Shown here: positions 8,700 through 16,685 of the stretch, piece by piece
Layout of the letters: each line of letters begins with the position of its first letter
Numbering within the stretch: the stretch's first letter is position 1
Assembly: GCA_002813285.1 (NCBI GenBank)
Contig: PHTZ01000001.1
Location: 2,541,501-2,605,500, forward strand
Length of the DNA stretch: 64,000 nucleotides
Direction: 5' to 3'
Source of the DNA: Flavobacteriaceae bacterium MAR_2009_75
GTDB lineage: Bacteria; Bacteroidota; Bacteroidia; Flavobacteriales; Flavobacteriaceae
The notes under the pieces: model-generated
What the model saw: only the letters and a program-made list of their open reading frames with translations
What the model was told of the DNA's origin: nothing
Database searches by the model: none
Translations under genes and position numbers: made by a program

Positions 8700-9464
8700 A
8701 TGAATTTAGAATCTTACGAGAGAACATTCAGTACAAATGATAAAATTGATCATTTAGCCGTAAAAAAGCACATAGAAAAATTAGAAGAACTAGACCAATA
8801 CCTACCCAAGCTACAATCGTTTATTCTAGTTCAGAACACGGTGACTCAAAAGTACGACTACGTCTGTGATAATTATGAGACCTTATTAGGGTATGAAAAA
8901 AGAGAGGTTCGAGAGCAAGGCATGCCTTATCATTTTTCGAAAATTCACCCTCAAGATGTACCTAACTGGCTAAAAATTTTAGACGACCTAATGGTCTATA
9001 CAATGAATAATGTGCCACAAAAAGAAAGGGTTAAATGTGTGTATTATTGGAACTATAGACTTAAAGATAAAAAAGGAGATTATGTTAATATTCAAGTTCA
9101 TCAAACTCCTTTATATTTTGATTCTAAGGGTAAACCAATTCTAGGTTTTTCTCAAAATACTATAATGGGGAATAACAAGAGGCAGCCCATGGTCGGGGTA
9201 TGCAAAAAGTTGAATGCAAATAATGAGTATGAGACCCTGTTTTACAAAAACTATTCGAAAAGCTTGATTATCGATAATTTAAGTAATCGAGAATTAGACA
9301 TCGTAAGACTTTTGTCAAAAGGGCATACCACTAAAGAGATATCTAACAAATTGAACATTAGTACTCATACCACGGCAACACACCGAAAGAATATTTTGTC
9401 AAAATTGAATTTTAAGAATTCACTTGAAATCGTAAATTATTGTAATGAAAACCATTTGTTTTAA
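8700..9464 (+). CDS. PAS domain / LuxR-type HTH transcriptional regulator (paralogue)
   Basis: 254 residues with the same layout as the upstream regulator: PAS-like fold at about 35-155 (FILVQNTVTQKYDYVCDNYETLLGYEKREV... PILGFSQNT) and LuxR HTH at about 190-254 (LSNRELDIVRLLSKGHTTKEISNKLNIS...). Both share the THRKNIL recognition-helix segment, so they may bind related sites. The identical layout and similar terminators suggest a tandem duplication. It is monocistronic and has a shared motif with the downstream DUF5723 gene in its upstream region. Confidence 0.87.
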   Translation: MNLESYERTFSTNDKIDHLAVKKHIEKLEELDQYLPKLQSFILVQNTVTQKYDYVCDNYETLLGYEKREVREQGMPYHFSKIHPQDVPNWLKILDDLMVYTMNNVPQKERVKCVYYWNYRLKDKKGDYVNIQVHQTPLYFDSKGKPILGFSQNTIMGNNKRQPMVGVCKKLNANNEYETLFYKNYSKSLIIDNLSNRELDIVRLLSKGHTTKEISNKLNISTHTTATHRKNILSKLNFKNSLEIVNYCNENHLF

Positions 9465-9496
9465 CGATATGAATAAGAGAATGGTAGAAATAGAGT

Positions 9497-9522
9497 AAAA
9501 ATACCCAATAGTGGGTATTTTT
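9497..9522 (+). terminator. Intrinsic terminator
   Basis: An 11-base stem with a 4-base loop (arms 9497-9507 and 9512-9522) and a T-tract, after the second PAS-LuxR gene. The ATACCC/GGGTAT core is the same as at 8529. Confidence 0.85.
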
Positions 9523-9667
9523 TATCCTTTGCTATTGAACTATTTTAGCCATGGTCAAATTGTTGACCGCGCCCCGTCTTCACCTAAATCGTCTGCTATA
9601 ATGTTCGGTAACCAAGTGTTTCTTGGTTAGGTTGTTATTTTCAATTCTTCCCCCTTAGAAAATAGCG

Positions 9668-9713
9668 CCCCTATTGAAATTAGAAATATTTACTATTCTC
9701 GGCTATTTGCAAG
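9668..9713 (+). promoter_or_regulatory. Shared upstream element, copy 2
   Basis: CCCCTATTGAA (9668-9678) and GGCTATTTGCAAG (9701-9713), the second block being -7-like. The same pair stands upstream of the LuxR gene at 8700, with a different gap between blocks. It lies 56-101 bases upstream of the DUF5723 gene. Confidence 0.4.
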
Positions 9714-9768
9714 AGAACAATTGTATGTTTTTTAATAAGAATATCCACTGAAAAACCAACAGACCAGC

Positions 9769-11145
9769 ATGAGATATACAATCAGTTTATTGTGTAAGAC
9801 AGTATGTTTTAACCTTTCTCTTCTCTCGTTTTTACTTTCTATAAATGCCTTTGGTCAAAGTTATATAGGTCATGCATTTGACAATTACGCGGGTGTGCAC
9901 GGTGTTGTCTATAACCCGGCAAACGTGGTGGGCTCACCAATGAGTGCTGATGTTAATTTGTTTTCTGCAAGTGCTTTTGGGGGCAGTGATTATTTCGGAA
10001 TTTCATTAAAAGATCTTTTAAATAGTGATGATGGGTTTGATTTTGAAGATAGTGCCCAGCGATTTCCAACAAATGAAAATCATTTCTTTGCCAATGCAGA
10101 TATACTTGGGCCGTCTTTTATGTTCAATATGGGTCAAAGACATAGTATTGCTATTACCACAAGAGCAAGAAGTTTCTTAAACTTTGATAACATTAGCGGC
10201 AACCTCTATGAGAGTATTTCCGATGGTTTTGATGTCAACAACGATTTTGATTTTGACATGAAAGACCTGAACGGTACCGTTCATGTTTTTGGTGAAATTG
10301 GTCTGAGTTACGGGCGTATTTTAATGGATAAAAAAACCAGCTTTCTAAAAGCTGGGTTCACGGCAAAATATCTTTTCGGTGCAGGAGGTATATTTGCCAA
10401 TTCTCCCCAGCTGACGGGCAGTTATACCGGATTCAATAATTCTCTAGCCACAACGGGAAGCCTTCAATATGGGTTTTCACAAGACTTTGACAGCGATGAT
10501 ATAAATTTTGATAGCCTCGAGGGCGGTTTTGGCTTTGATTTAGGAATGGTATATGAATATAGACCACGAATTTTAGACGGTGACGTATCGGGCAGAAGGC
10601 AGCAGCAGTACAAATTAAAGGTTGGTCTTGCGTTGACCGATTTAGGGGCAATAAATTATAGTCAGGCCGAGACCAGCTCATACGATCTTAACGGAGACGT
10701 TATGGCTTCTGAATTCGACACAAAAGATATAGAACAAGTACTTGATGACAACTATACGGGATCTGTTGATATGGGCCCCTCGAAATTGAAATTGCCCACC
10801 ACCTTACACCTTTCAGCCGATTATTACTTGAACAGCATTTTTTATGTAGGTCTTCATGGCACGGTCTCGGCAATTAAATCAGGAAAGGCGAACGCCAACG
10901 GAACCGTAAATACGCTTACGTTGGCGCCAAGGATAGAAACAAAAATATTTAGCCTGTACACTCCTCTAAGTATTCGACAATATGGTGATTTTGCTTGGGG
11001 TTTCGGTTTCAGGTTAGGTCCATTGACGGTAGGGTCAGGGTCGTTGCTGACCAACCTATTATCTAAAAGCAGTAAGACTTCTGATGTTTACTTAGGATTA
11101 AAAATTCCATTATACAAAAAAATAGACTTCCAAAATCGCTCATAA
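9769..11145 (+). CDS. DUF5723 family outer-membrane-type protein
   Basis: 458 residues with a long signal peptide ending near INAFGQ. The mature start SYIGHAFDNYAGVHGVVYNPANVVGSP is characteristic of DUF5723 (a Bacteroidota family, probably PorV/FadL-like beta-barrels). Repeated amphipathic strands and a C-terminal strand (SDVYLGLKIPLYKK) support outer-membrane location. It heads a likely transcript with the two lipoproteins downstream (30- and 77-base gaps, no terminator until 13611), suggesting a cell-surface set. Function unknown. Confidence 0.82.
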   Translation: MRYTISLLCKTVCFNLSLLSFLLSINAFGQSYIGHAFDNYAGVHGVVYNPANVVGSPMSADVNLFSASAFGGSDYFGISLKDLLNSDDGFDFEDSAQRFPTNENHFFANADILGPSFMFNMGQRHSIAITTRARSFLNFDNISGNLYESISDGFDVNNDFDFDMKDLNGTVHVFGEIGLSYGRILMDKKTSFLKAGFTAKYLFGAGGIFANSPQLTGSYTGFNNSLATTGSLQYGFSQDFDSDDINFDSLEGGFGFDLGMVYEYRPRILDGDVSGRRQQQYKLKVGLALTDLGAINYSQAETSSYDLNGDVMASEFDTKDIEQVLDDNYTGSVDMGPSKLKLPTTLHLSADYYLNSIFYVGLHGTVSAIKSGKANANGTVNTLTLAPRIETKIFSLYTPLSIRQYGDFAWGFGFRLGPLTVGSGSLLTNLLSKSSKTSDVYLGLKIPLYKKIDFQNRS

Positions 11146-11175
11146 TAAATTACTAAACCAATACAGCCTGTTGTC

Positions 11176-12387
11176 ATGAAAAATTTATCAAAGTCTCTTT
11201 TACTGTTTGTCGTATTCATTTTAATGCTTGTAATTGCTTCGTGTAGCAAAGACGACGGCCCTGAAACGAAACAAGAAGTCGTAGTTGAACAACCCGAGCC
11301 CGAACCGGAAGAAGAACCAGAGGAAGTTGAAGAGCCGGTAGAAGAGGTTACTGCAGAAGAATCAAACCTATTTTTTGATAATGTCACTATTAAAGGCGGT
11401 ACTAAGGTTGAAGGGGCAATACCCGCTTCTACTTCTGCTATATCCTTCGATATTGAGACCTCTGGCGGTAGCGCGTTCGTAGATGAAGGTTTTAATGCCA
11501 TATTAACTTCTAGTGAGGATTTTATTGGCGCTTACATTCAATTTAAAGCAAATGATGCCTTAGTTTCCGAGAGTTATTATGATGTTGATTTAGCATCGAA
11601 TAGTCCGTTTGCAAAGACAGATAAAATTATGGGTTTTGGCCATTTACGAAACTTCGGTGCCAAGTCTCGTAGTGTTTCGGCCAAATATTCATATTATAAC
11701 CTTAATGTTGTTTTTACCCCAGACATAGTTGCTGGAGGTGAATTTTGCTATCTCATTGCCGTATATGATGCAAATGGAAATATAAGTGAACCACAAGAAG
11801 TTTGTATTGAAGTTAAAGGGTGGGGCGGTTATGATGATTTGATAGGGGAGTGGCATTACAGTAAAAATGAAGTTTATTTCCCCAACGGTGATATAACTAC
11901 CCAATTAGTGGGTGAAGAAGGATGCTTTATGCATTCGTTTGTTTGTGAAGATGGAAATTCTTTTGATTATGAAACATGCACCACAAAAGAAGAAGAGATT
12001 TTCGATTTTTTAGCAGACGGCACTTATACCCATACGTACAAATCGGTAAGAACTCGATTTGATTTTGAAGCTTCTGAAGCCTCCTGTGAGGCAGTAATAA
12101 TAAACGACTTTTTAAATTATACAATTACTGGTAATTGGTCTTTTGATGAAGTGAAAAGAGATATAATTCTTGTAGAATACAATCAACGCTATGAAGACCA
12201 AGAAGGTATTGATGAATACATAAATCCTGTAGGTGAGGGTGATATCTACCCTTTTGGCCCCGCCACTATTCATTCAGATAATTTTACGGTTGGTTCAGGA
12301 ACCGAAAATTTAGGAGAAGATCTTAATGCCGACGGACAAGTCGATAACAACGATACTGGCTATCTCAGTTTTTATGTCAAACAGTAA
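11176..12387 (+). CDS. Lipoprotein with acidic linker and lipocalin-like C-terminus
   Basis: 403 residues. Lipoprotein signal with Cys23 (MLVIASCSKDDG). A Pro/Glu-rich linker (about 35-62) acts as a stalk, then a beta-rich middle domain (SNLFFDNVTIKGGTKVEG... FCYLIAVYDANGNISEPQEVCIEV), then a C-terminal lipocalin-like region (DDLIGEWHYSKNE... TGNWSFDEVKRDIILVEY). Probably exposed on the outer membrane. Paralogous to the next gene: both share KDDGPETKQEV right after the lipid-linked Cys. No ligand can be predicted. Confidence 0.75.
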   Translation: MKNLSKSLLLFVVFILMLVIASCSKDDGPETKQEVVVEQPEPEPEEEPEEVEEPVEEVTAEESNLFFDNVTIKGGTKVEGAIPASTSAISFDIETSGGSAFVDEGFNAILTSSEDFIGAYIQFKANDALVSESYYDVDLASNSPFAKTDKIMGFGHLRNFGAKSRSVSAKYSYYNLNVVFTPDIVAGGEFCYLIAVYDANGNISEPQEVCIEVKGWGGYDDLIGEWHYSKNEVYFPNGDITTQLVGEEGCFMHSFVCEDGNSFDYETCTTKEEEIFDFLADGTYTHTYKSVRTRFDFEASEASCEAVIINDFLNYTITGNWSFDEVKRDIILVEYNQRYEDQEGIDEYINPVGEGDIYPFGPATIHSDNFTVGSGTENLGEDLNADGQVDNNDTGYLSFYVKQ

Positions 12388-12464
12388 GGCTTTAACAGTC
12401 AACAAGTAAAAATAGGTAATGCCATATTCTGCACAAATATTCGAAATAATTTAAATACTATCTT

Positions 12465-13589
12465 ATGAAAGATTACAACAAAATTTCCCTTTCCCTGATG
12501 CTTTTAATAGTTTTCCTTCAATTTACTTCATGCGGTAAAGATGACGGACCCGAAACAAAACAAGAAGTAATAGAAGAGCCAATTGTAGAACAAGAGGAGG
12601 AAGAGGAAGAGGAAATTGTGGAGGAGCAAGAAGAAGAGCTTTCTTCCGAAGAATCAAATGCCATTTCAGATAATATCGTAATTGTAGGGGGCACAAAAAT
12701 AGAGGGTGCACCTCCAGTTCCCAATGAAGCTATTGATCTAACTCTTCCTAATGTATCGAATACAGGTGTTTTAGACGAGGGTTTTTCTATTCCTATATCT
12801 TCTGGTGCCGATATTACGGGGGCGTACATACAATTCAAGGCTGTTGATGGCGAGGTTTCAGATAGTTACTACGATGTAGATATTGTCGAAAATCAAGAAG
12901 GACCTGAAGTTAGCGGTAAATTACGTAAGGGCCGCAAATCAAGATTCGGAAAAAATTTAGCTCAAACCGCTAAAATGACCGAAACAGAACTTGATATAGA
13001 TTTGAGTTCGAACATACAACCTGGAGAGTTTTGTTATATCATATGTGTTTATGATGATGCCGGCAATATAAGTGCTCCGCAAGAAGTCTGCGTAACTATT
13101 CAAGCATGGGGTGGTAATGCAGATTTGGTAGGCACTTGGGGCTTAACCAGATGGGAAGAAACGTACCAAGGCATGACCGAAACTGAGATTGTTGGTGAAG
13201 AAAACTGCTATGAATATGGCTGTGATACTACTGAATTTGAAAAGTTGGTCTTCAATGCCGATGGCACATTTGAGTATTCGGGCAGATACATATTTCGTGA
13301 TCTCGATGGTCAATACGGTGAAGAATTCCTAGATTTTATTGAGACCGGCAAATGGTCTTATCCTGAAGGCTCTGAAAGTTTGACTATCGTTTACTATTCT
13401 ATTTCTGAGACCGATGAAGACGGAACTTATGAAGAAGTTTATGAGGCAGGCGATAGTAACGATATAATCACAACACCTAGTGGGTTCTTAGAAATAACCG
13501 ATAGCACTATGGTTATTACCGAAAGCTATGATGATGATGGCGACGGTAATTTTGAAGAAGTTTATAAAGCTTTTTACGAAAAAAATTAA
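12465..13589 (+). CDS. Lipoprotein paralogue with acidic linker and lipocalin-like C-terminus
   Basis: 374 residues with the same domain order as the preceding gene: lipid-linked Cys23 (FLQFTSCGKDDG), a Glu-rich linker almost purely EEEEEEIVEEQEEE, a middle domain with AYIQFKAVDGEVSDSYYDVDI (cf. AYIQFKANDALVSESYYDVDL in the paralogue), and a lipocalin-like C-terminus (LVGTWGLTRWEE... TGKWSYPEGSESLTIVYY). The conserved middle (FCYxIxVYDxxGNIS.PQEVC) contains two Cys, possibly a disulfide. A tandem duplication followed by divergence is the simplest explanation. Confidence 0.75.
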   Translation: MKDYNKISLSLMLLIVFLQFTSCGKDDGPETKQEVIEEPIVEQEEEEEEEIVEEQEEELSSEESNAISDNIVIVGGTKIEGAPPVPNEAIDLTLPNVSNTGVLDEGFSIPISSGADITGAYIQFKAVDGEVSDSYYDVDIVENQEGPEVSGKLRKGRKSRFGKNLAQTAKMTETELDIDLSSNIQPGEFCYIICVYDDAGNISAPQEVCVTIQAWGGNADLVGTWGLTRWEETYQGMTETEIVGEENCYEYGCDTTEFEKLVFNADGTFEYSGRYIFRDLDGQYGEEFLDFIETGKWSYPEGSESLTIVYYSISETDEDGTYEEVYEAGDSNDIITTPSGFLEITDSTMVITESYDDDGDGNFEEVYKAFYEKN

Positions 13590-13610
13590 AAGTAAAACAC
13601 TTGTTGTTTG

Positions 13611-13651
13611 GCCTTGGCATTCATTCGGGGGAAGATGTCAAGGCTTTTTTT
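13611..13651 (+). terminator. Intrinsic terminator after lipoprotein pair
   Basis: GCCTTGGCAT (13611-13620) pairs with ATGTCAAGGC (13635-13644) with one G-U pair, followed by a run of T. Ends the transcript of the lipoprotein genes. Confidence 0.85.
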
Positions 13652-13728
13652 ATTTGATTTAAGAGTATAAGGGTCTGCTCTTTTATACCAGAGCTTAAAT
13701 TAGTATTATTGTCTGCTAAACCAGATTC

Positions 13729-14178
13729 ATGCTTCAACCCTTCGACGATAATTACTTTATGAAAAAGGCGCTTCAAGAAGCTGAAACTGCATATGATATG
13801 GGCGAGGTACCTGTTGGTGCGATAGTCGTGGTTCAAAACAGAATTATTGCCCGCGCGCACAATCTTACAGAACAGTTGAATGATGTCACAGCTCACGCTG
13901 AAATGCAAGCTATTACCGCAGCCGCTAATTTTATAGGGGGTAAATATTTAAAAAGTTGTACGCTATATGTCACATTAGAGCCATGTCAAATGTGCGCTGG
14001 CGCACTATACTGGAGCCAAATCTCGAAAGTAGTATATGGGGCAGCCGATCCACAAAGGGGGTTTGTAACCATGGGTACTCAAATGCACCCTAAAACAGAA
14101 GTAGTATCGGGGGTAATGGAAAATGAAGCTAGCAATCTGTTAAAACGCTTTTTTGTACGAAAAAGAAACCTGAATTGA
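13729..14178 (+). CDS. tadA: tRNA-specific adenosine deaminase
   Basis: 149 residues, cytidine-deaminase fold. Zinc and catalytic residues: His56 and Glu58 in TAHAEMQAI, and Cys86/Cys89 in TLEPCQMCAGA. The GDPKxG-type segment is represented by GAADPQRGFV. Converts A34 to inosine in tRNA-Arg(ACG); essential in most bacteria. Start at 13729 gives the usual length. Convergent with the cold-shock gene. Confidence 0.92.
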   Translation: MLQPFDDNYFMKKALQEAETAYDMGEVPVGAIVVVQNRIIARAHNLTEQLNDVTAHAEMQAITAAANFIGGKYLKSCTLYVTLEPCQMCAGALYWSQISKVVYGAADPQRGFVTMGTQMHPKTEVVSGVMENEASNLLKRFFVRKRNLN

Positions 14179-14183
14179 ATTCC

Positions 14184-14211
14184 AAAAAAAACCCTTACGT
14201 TTTGGTAAGGG
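14184..14211 (-). terminator. Intrinsic terminator of cold-shock gene
   Basis: On the minus strand, CCCTTAC-N6-GTAAGGG (14211-14192) is followed by eight T (14191-14184). The polarity fits the leftward csp gene; the tadA side lacks a T-run. Confidence 0.85.
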
Positions 14212-14244
14212 CTCTCAGTTCTTAAAAGGGGTAATGCTAAATAG

Positions 14245-14439
14245 TTATCCTATCACCTGTACTTGTGCGGCAACTACGCCCTTTCTACCTTCTTCTTCAA
14301 CATACTCCACTTTATCGCCCTCGTTTAATTCTATACCTTTGAGAGCGGTAGCGTGTACAAAGATGTCTTTTCCCGTATCGTCGTTAGTAATAAATCCGTA
14401 CCCTTTAGATCCATTAAAAAACTTTACTGTACCAGTCAT
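14245..14439 (-). CDS. Cold-shock protein, CspA family
   Basis: 64 residues, a single OB-fold. RNP1 is KGYGFI (12-17) and RNP2 is DIFVHAT (25-31). Binds single-stranded RNA/DNA as an RNA chaperone. The 3' half is typical (GDKVEYVEEEGRKGVVAAQVQ). It has its own terminator and a leader of about 80-90 bases to the next gene, as is common for csp mRNAs. Confidence 0.95.
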   Translation of the reverse strand: MTGTVKFFNGSKGYGFITNDDTGKDIFVHATALKGIELNEGDKVEYVEEEGRKGVVAAQVQVIG

Positions 14440-14531
14440 GCCAATAAAAAATTAGTTGATAAATTGTTCGTTTCTCTAAAATTAGCAATTTTTTGAATAG
14501 GCTACTTTACAAAAGCGATAATAATTTTAAT

Positions 14532-14789
14532 CTAACTTGATTGATTTTCAGGCTTTTCAGATGGTTTTTGCCGCATTTTTTTGATGTTTTCTTCAGTCAG
14601 CATATAGTCTTTCATTTTCTTGCCCTTACTATGTTTTATAAGAAACAAAGGCATAGCAACTAAAAAAATACCGACCGTACCAAAACCTATATATTTATTA
14701 GATGTCACTGGTTCTTCCGATTGAATCGTAAATCCGTAGACAATGGAAGTGAATGAGGCAATGACGATGAGTGTGATTAGATATTTCAT
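14532..14789 (-). CDS. Small two-segment membrane protein, unknown function
   Basis: 85 residues. N-terminal hydrophobic stretch or signal (MKYLITLIVIASFTSIVYGF), a short loop, a second membrane segment (FGTVGIFLVAMPLFLI), then a basic cytoplasmic tail (KHSKGKKMKDYMLTEENIKKM). No family recognised, but short flavobacterial proteins of this shape are widespread. Lies downstream of the ClC gene on the same strand (55-base gap). Confidence 0.6.
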   Translation of the reverse strand: MKYLITLIVIASFTSIVYGFTIQSEEPVTSNKYIGFGTVGIFLVAMPLFLIKHSKGKKMKDYMLTEENIKKMRQKPSEKPENQSS

Positions 14790-14844
14790 AAAAAAATTTT
14801 AAAATATTCTATAGTAATGATTCCAGAGTATCTATGTCGTGAAC

Positions 14845-16629
14845 CTAGCGGGTAAAGTTAATCAACTCTCTACGGTAAGCAGTAAGTAGTTTCGACTTTG
14901 AGATAAAACCGATGTACTTTCCATTCTTAATCACTGGAAGGTTCCAAGCGCCGCTATCTTGAAATTTTTGCATCACTTTTTTCATACTATCCTTTTCATA
15001 GAAGATATGCTCGGGTGCATTATGCATGAAGGTCTCTACTTTGGTGCTCTCATATAAAGAAGTATCGAACATAAATTCGCGAATATCATCCAATAGAACA
15101 ATACCGACCAATGCCTTTTCTTCATTGACTACCGGAAATATATTTCTTGCTGATTTAGCTACCGAATCATGTAACATATCGCCAAGACTCATTGAGGGAT
15201 GCACGGTTTTAAAATTTGTTTCTAACACATCATCTAGTTGCATCAGTGTTAATATCGATTGGTCTTTATTATGGGTTAGAAGCGCACCGCTCTTGGCAAG
15301 TTCTCGAGTATAGATGGTGTAATCGATCGCATTTCGAGTTATTAAATAAGATATTGAAGCCGTGATCATTAACGGAACAAAAAGTTCGTAACCGCCAGTA
15401 ATCTCGGCAATTAAGAAGATGGCCGTTAGGGGTGCATGAAGAACCCCCGCAATAAGACCTGCCATACCTATAAGCGTAAAATTGCTTTCTGATACTCCAA
15501 AACCAAGTCCTGAATTATTAATGACCTTGGCCATAACATTGCCCAAGGCACTGCCCATAACCATGGTAGGAATAAAAATTCCCCCGGCCCCACCAGCAGC
15601 TAAGGTGGTTGTCATTGCTACAGCTTTAAAAATAGTAATTCCGAATAATAAGGCTATTACTACCCAAATGTTTGATGTGTAATTATCAAAAGGAGTTTTG
15701 CCCAGCGCCTTAATATGGTCACCATCCAAAAGGTCGTTAATGAATCCGAACCCTTCACCGTAAAGAGGAGGTATGAAATAGAGCATAATACCAATTGCCA
15801 GACCGCCTACCAAGAGTTTGTATTTCGGACTTTTCAACGGCTCAAAAAGTTTGAGAATGCCAAAATACATACGTGTAAAGTATATGGAGGCGAACGCAGT
15901 CCCAACACCCAATATGATATAGAACAAGGTGTCTTTGACTTCAAAATTTTGGGTAATGGTAAACTTGAACAGCACCTCGTTCCCTAGAAAAAAATAAGAA
16001 GTAAGAACTCCAGAGATTGATGCCAAAAGTAGGGGTAGCATAGAGAGCATTGTAAAATCTAAACTAAAGACCTCTACGGCAAAAATTATGGCGGCAATCG
16101 GTGATTGAAAAATAGAGGCGATTGCACCTGCCGAAGCACAGGCAATCAACAATGATCTTGTTTTTGAATTAATATGAAAAAAGCGTCCGAGATTAGAACT
16201 AATTGCCGCACCGGTCGAAACTGCTGGGCCCAAAAGCCCTGTAGAACCACCGAAACCAATGGTCAAAGGTGCCGTTATCAATTGTGTATAAATATGCTTA
16301 GGAGGTATAACTCCTTTTTTCTTTGATAAGGAAAAAAGTATCGATGAAACCGCATGGCCCAATTTTTCTTTATGAATGAATTTTACATAGAGAAAAACCA
16401 AGGTGAGCCCAATAATCGGCAAGATGAAATAGATGCTATTATTGGAAATAAAAATGCCCTTCTCTAAAGAAGCTTCTATAAAATAAACAATATTCTTGAG
16501 CGTCACTGACGCAAGACCTGCCAATAGCCCCACTAAAACGCTCATTAGGTGCGTAAAAGTTTTGCTGGAGATATTTTTATATCGCCACTTAAGAAATTGG
16601 GTAGATAAATGTTTTAGTCGGTTGGGCAT
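14845..16629 (-). CDS. ClC-type chloride channel/transporter with CBS domains
   Basis: 594 residues: a ClC membrane domain (about 25-440) and a C-terminal CBS pair (about 465-590). Visible are the GSTGLLGPAV region (128-137) and the GIFIP selectivity loop. The gating glutamate (GxEGP in transporters) is Leu133 here, and the position of the proton glutamate is Val in IIFAVEVFS. These changes are seen in channel-type rather than proton-coupled members, so a passive or uncoupled anion pathway is plausible. CBS domains bind adenine nucleotides in related proteins. Downstream of aspS on the same strand (56-base gap). Confidence 0.9.
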   Translation of the reverse strand: MPNRLKHLSTQFLKWRYKNISSKTFTHLMSVLVGLLAGLASVTLKNIVYFIEASLEKGIFISNNSIYFILPIIGLTLVFLYVKFIHKEKLGHAVSSILFSLSKKKGVIPPKHIYTQLITAPLTIGFGGSTGLLGPAVSTGAAISSNLGRFFHINSKTRSLLIACASAGAIASIFQSPIAAIIFAVEVFSLDFTMLSMLPLLLASISGVLTSYFFLGNEVLFKFTITQNFEVKDTLFYIILGVGTAFASIYFTRMYFGILKLFEPLKSPKYKLLVGGLAIGIMLYFIPPLYGEGFGFINDLLDGDHIKALGKTPFDNYTSNIWVVIALLFGITIFKAVAMTTTLAAGGAGGIFIPTMVMGSALGNVMAKVINNSGLGFGVSESNFTLIGMAGLIAGVLHAPLTAIFLIAEITGGYELFVPLMITASISYLITRNAIDYTIYTRELAKSGALLTHNKDQSILTLMQLDDVLETNFKTVHPSMSLGDMLHDSVAKSARNIFPVVNEEKALVGIVLLDDIREFMFDTSLYESTKVETFMHNAPEHIFYEKDSMKKVMQKFQDSGAWNLPVIKNGKYIGFISKSKLLTAYRRELINFTR

Positions 16630-16685
16630 CTAATATAGAACCTATTTAAAGGTATTAAAAAACTTGAAACCCTTTATCTCATGAA

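Larger units (their letters stand above)
9465..9768 (+). other. 304-base intergenic region with several inverted repeats
   Basis: Contains no gene. In order: a terminator (9497-9522), GGTCAA-ATTG-TTGACC (9553-9568), AACCAAG-N5-CTTGGTT (9610-9628), and the two-block element CCCCTATTGAA / GGCTATTTGCAAG (9668-9713) upstream of the DUF5723 gene. The repeats may be regulator sites or a structured leader. Confidence 0.5.

Noticed and set aside
12570-12660. GAA/GAG-rich tract that looks like a tandem repeat
   Set aside because: It encodes the Glu-rich stalk with varied codons; not a microsatellite or CRISPR-like repeat.
11088-12838. Minus-strand open frames rich in Ser/Gly/Leu (11088-11501, 12518-12838)
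   Set aside because: They are reverse readings of the Glu-rich linkers and lack initiation context; low-complexity artefacts.
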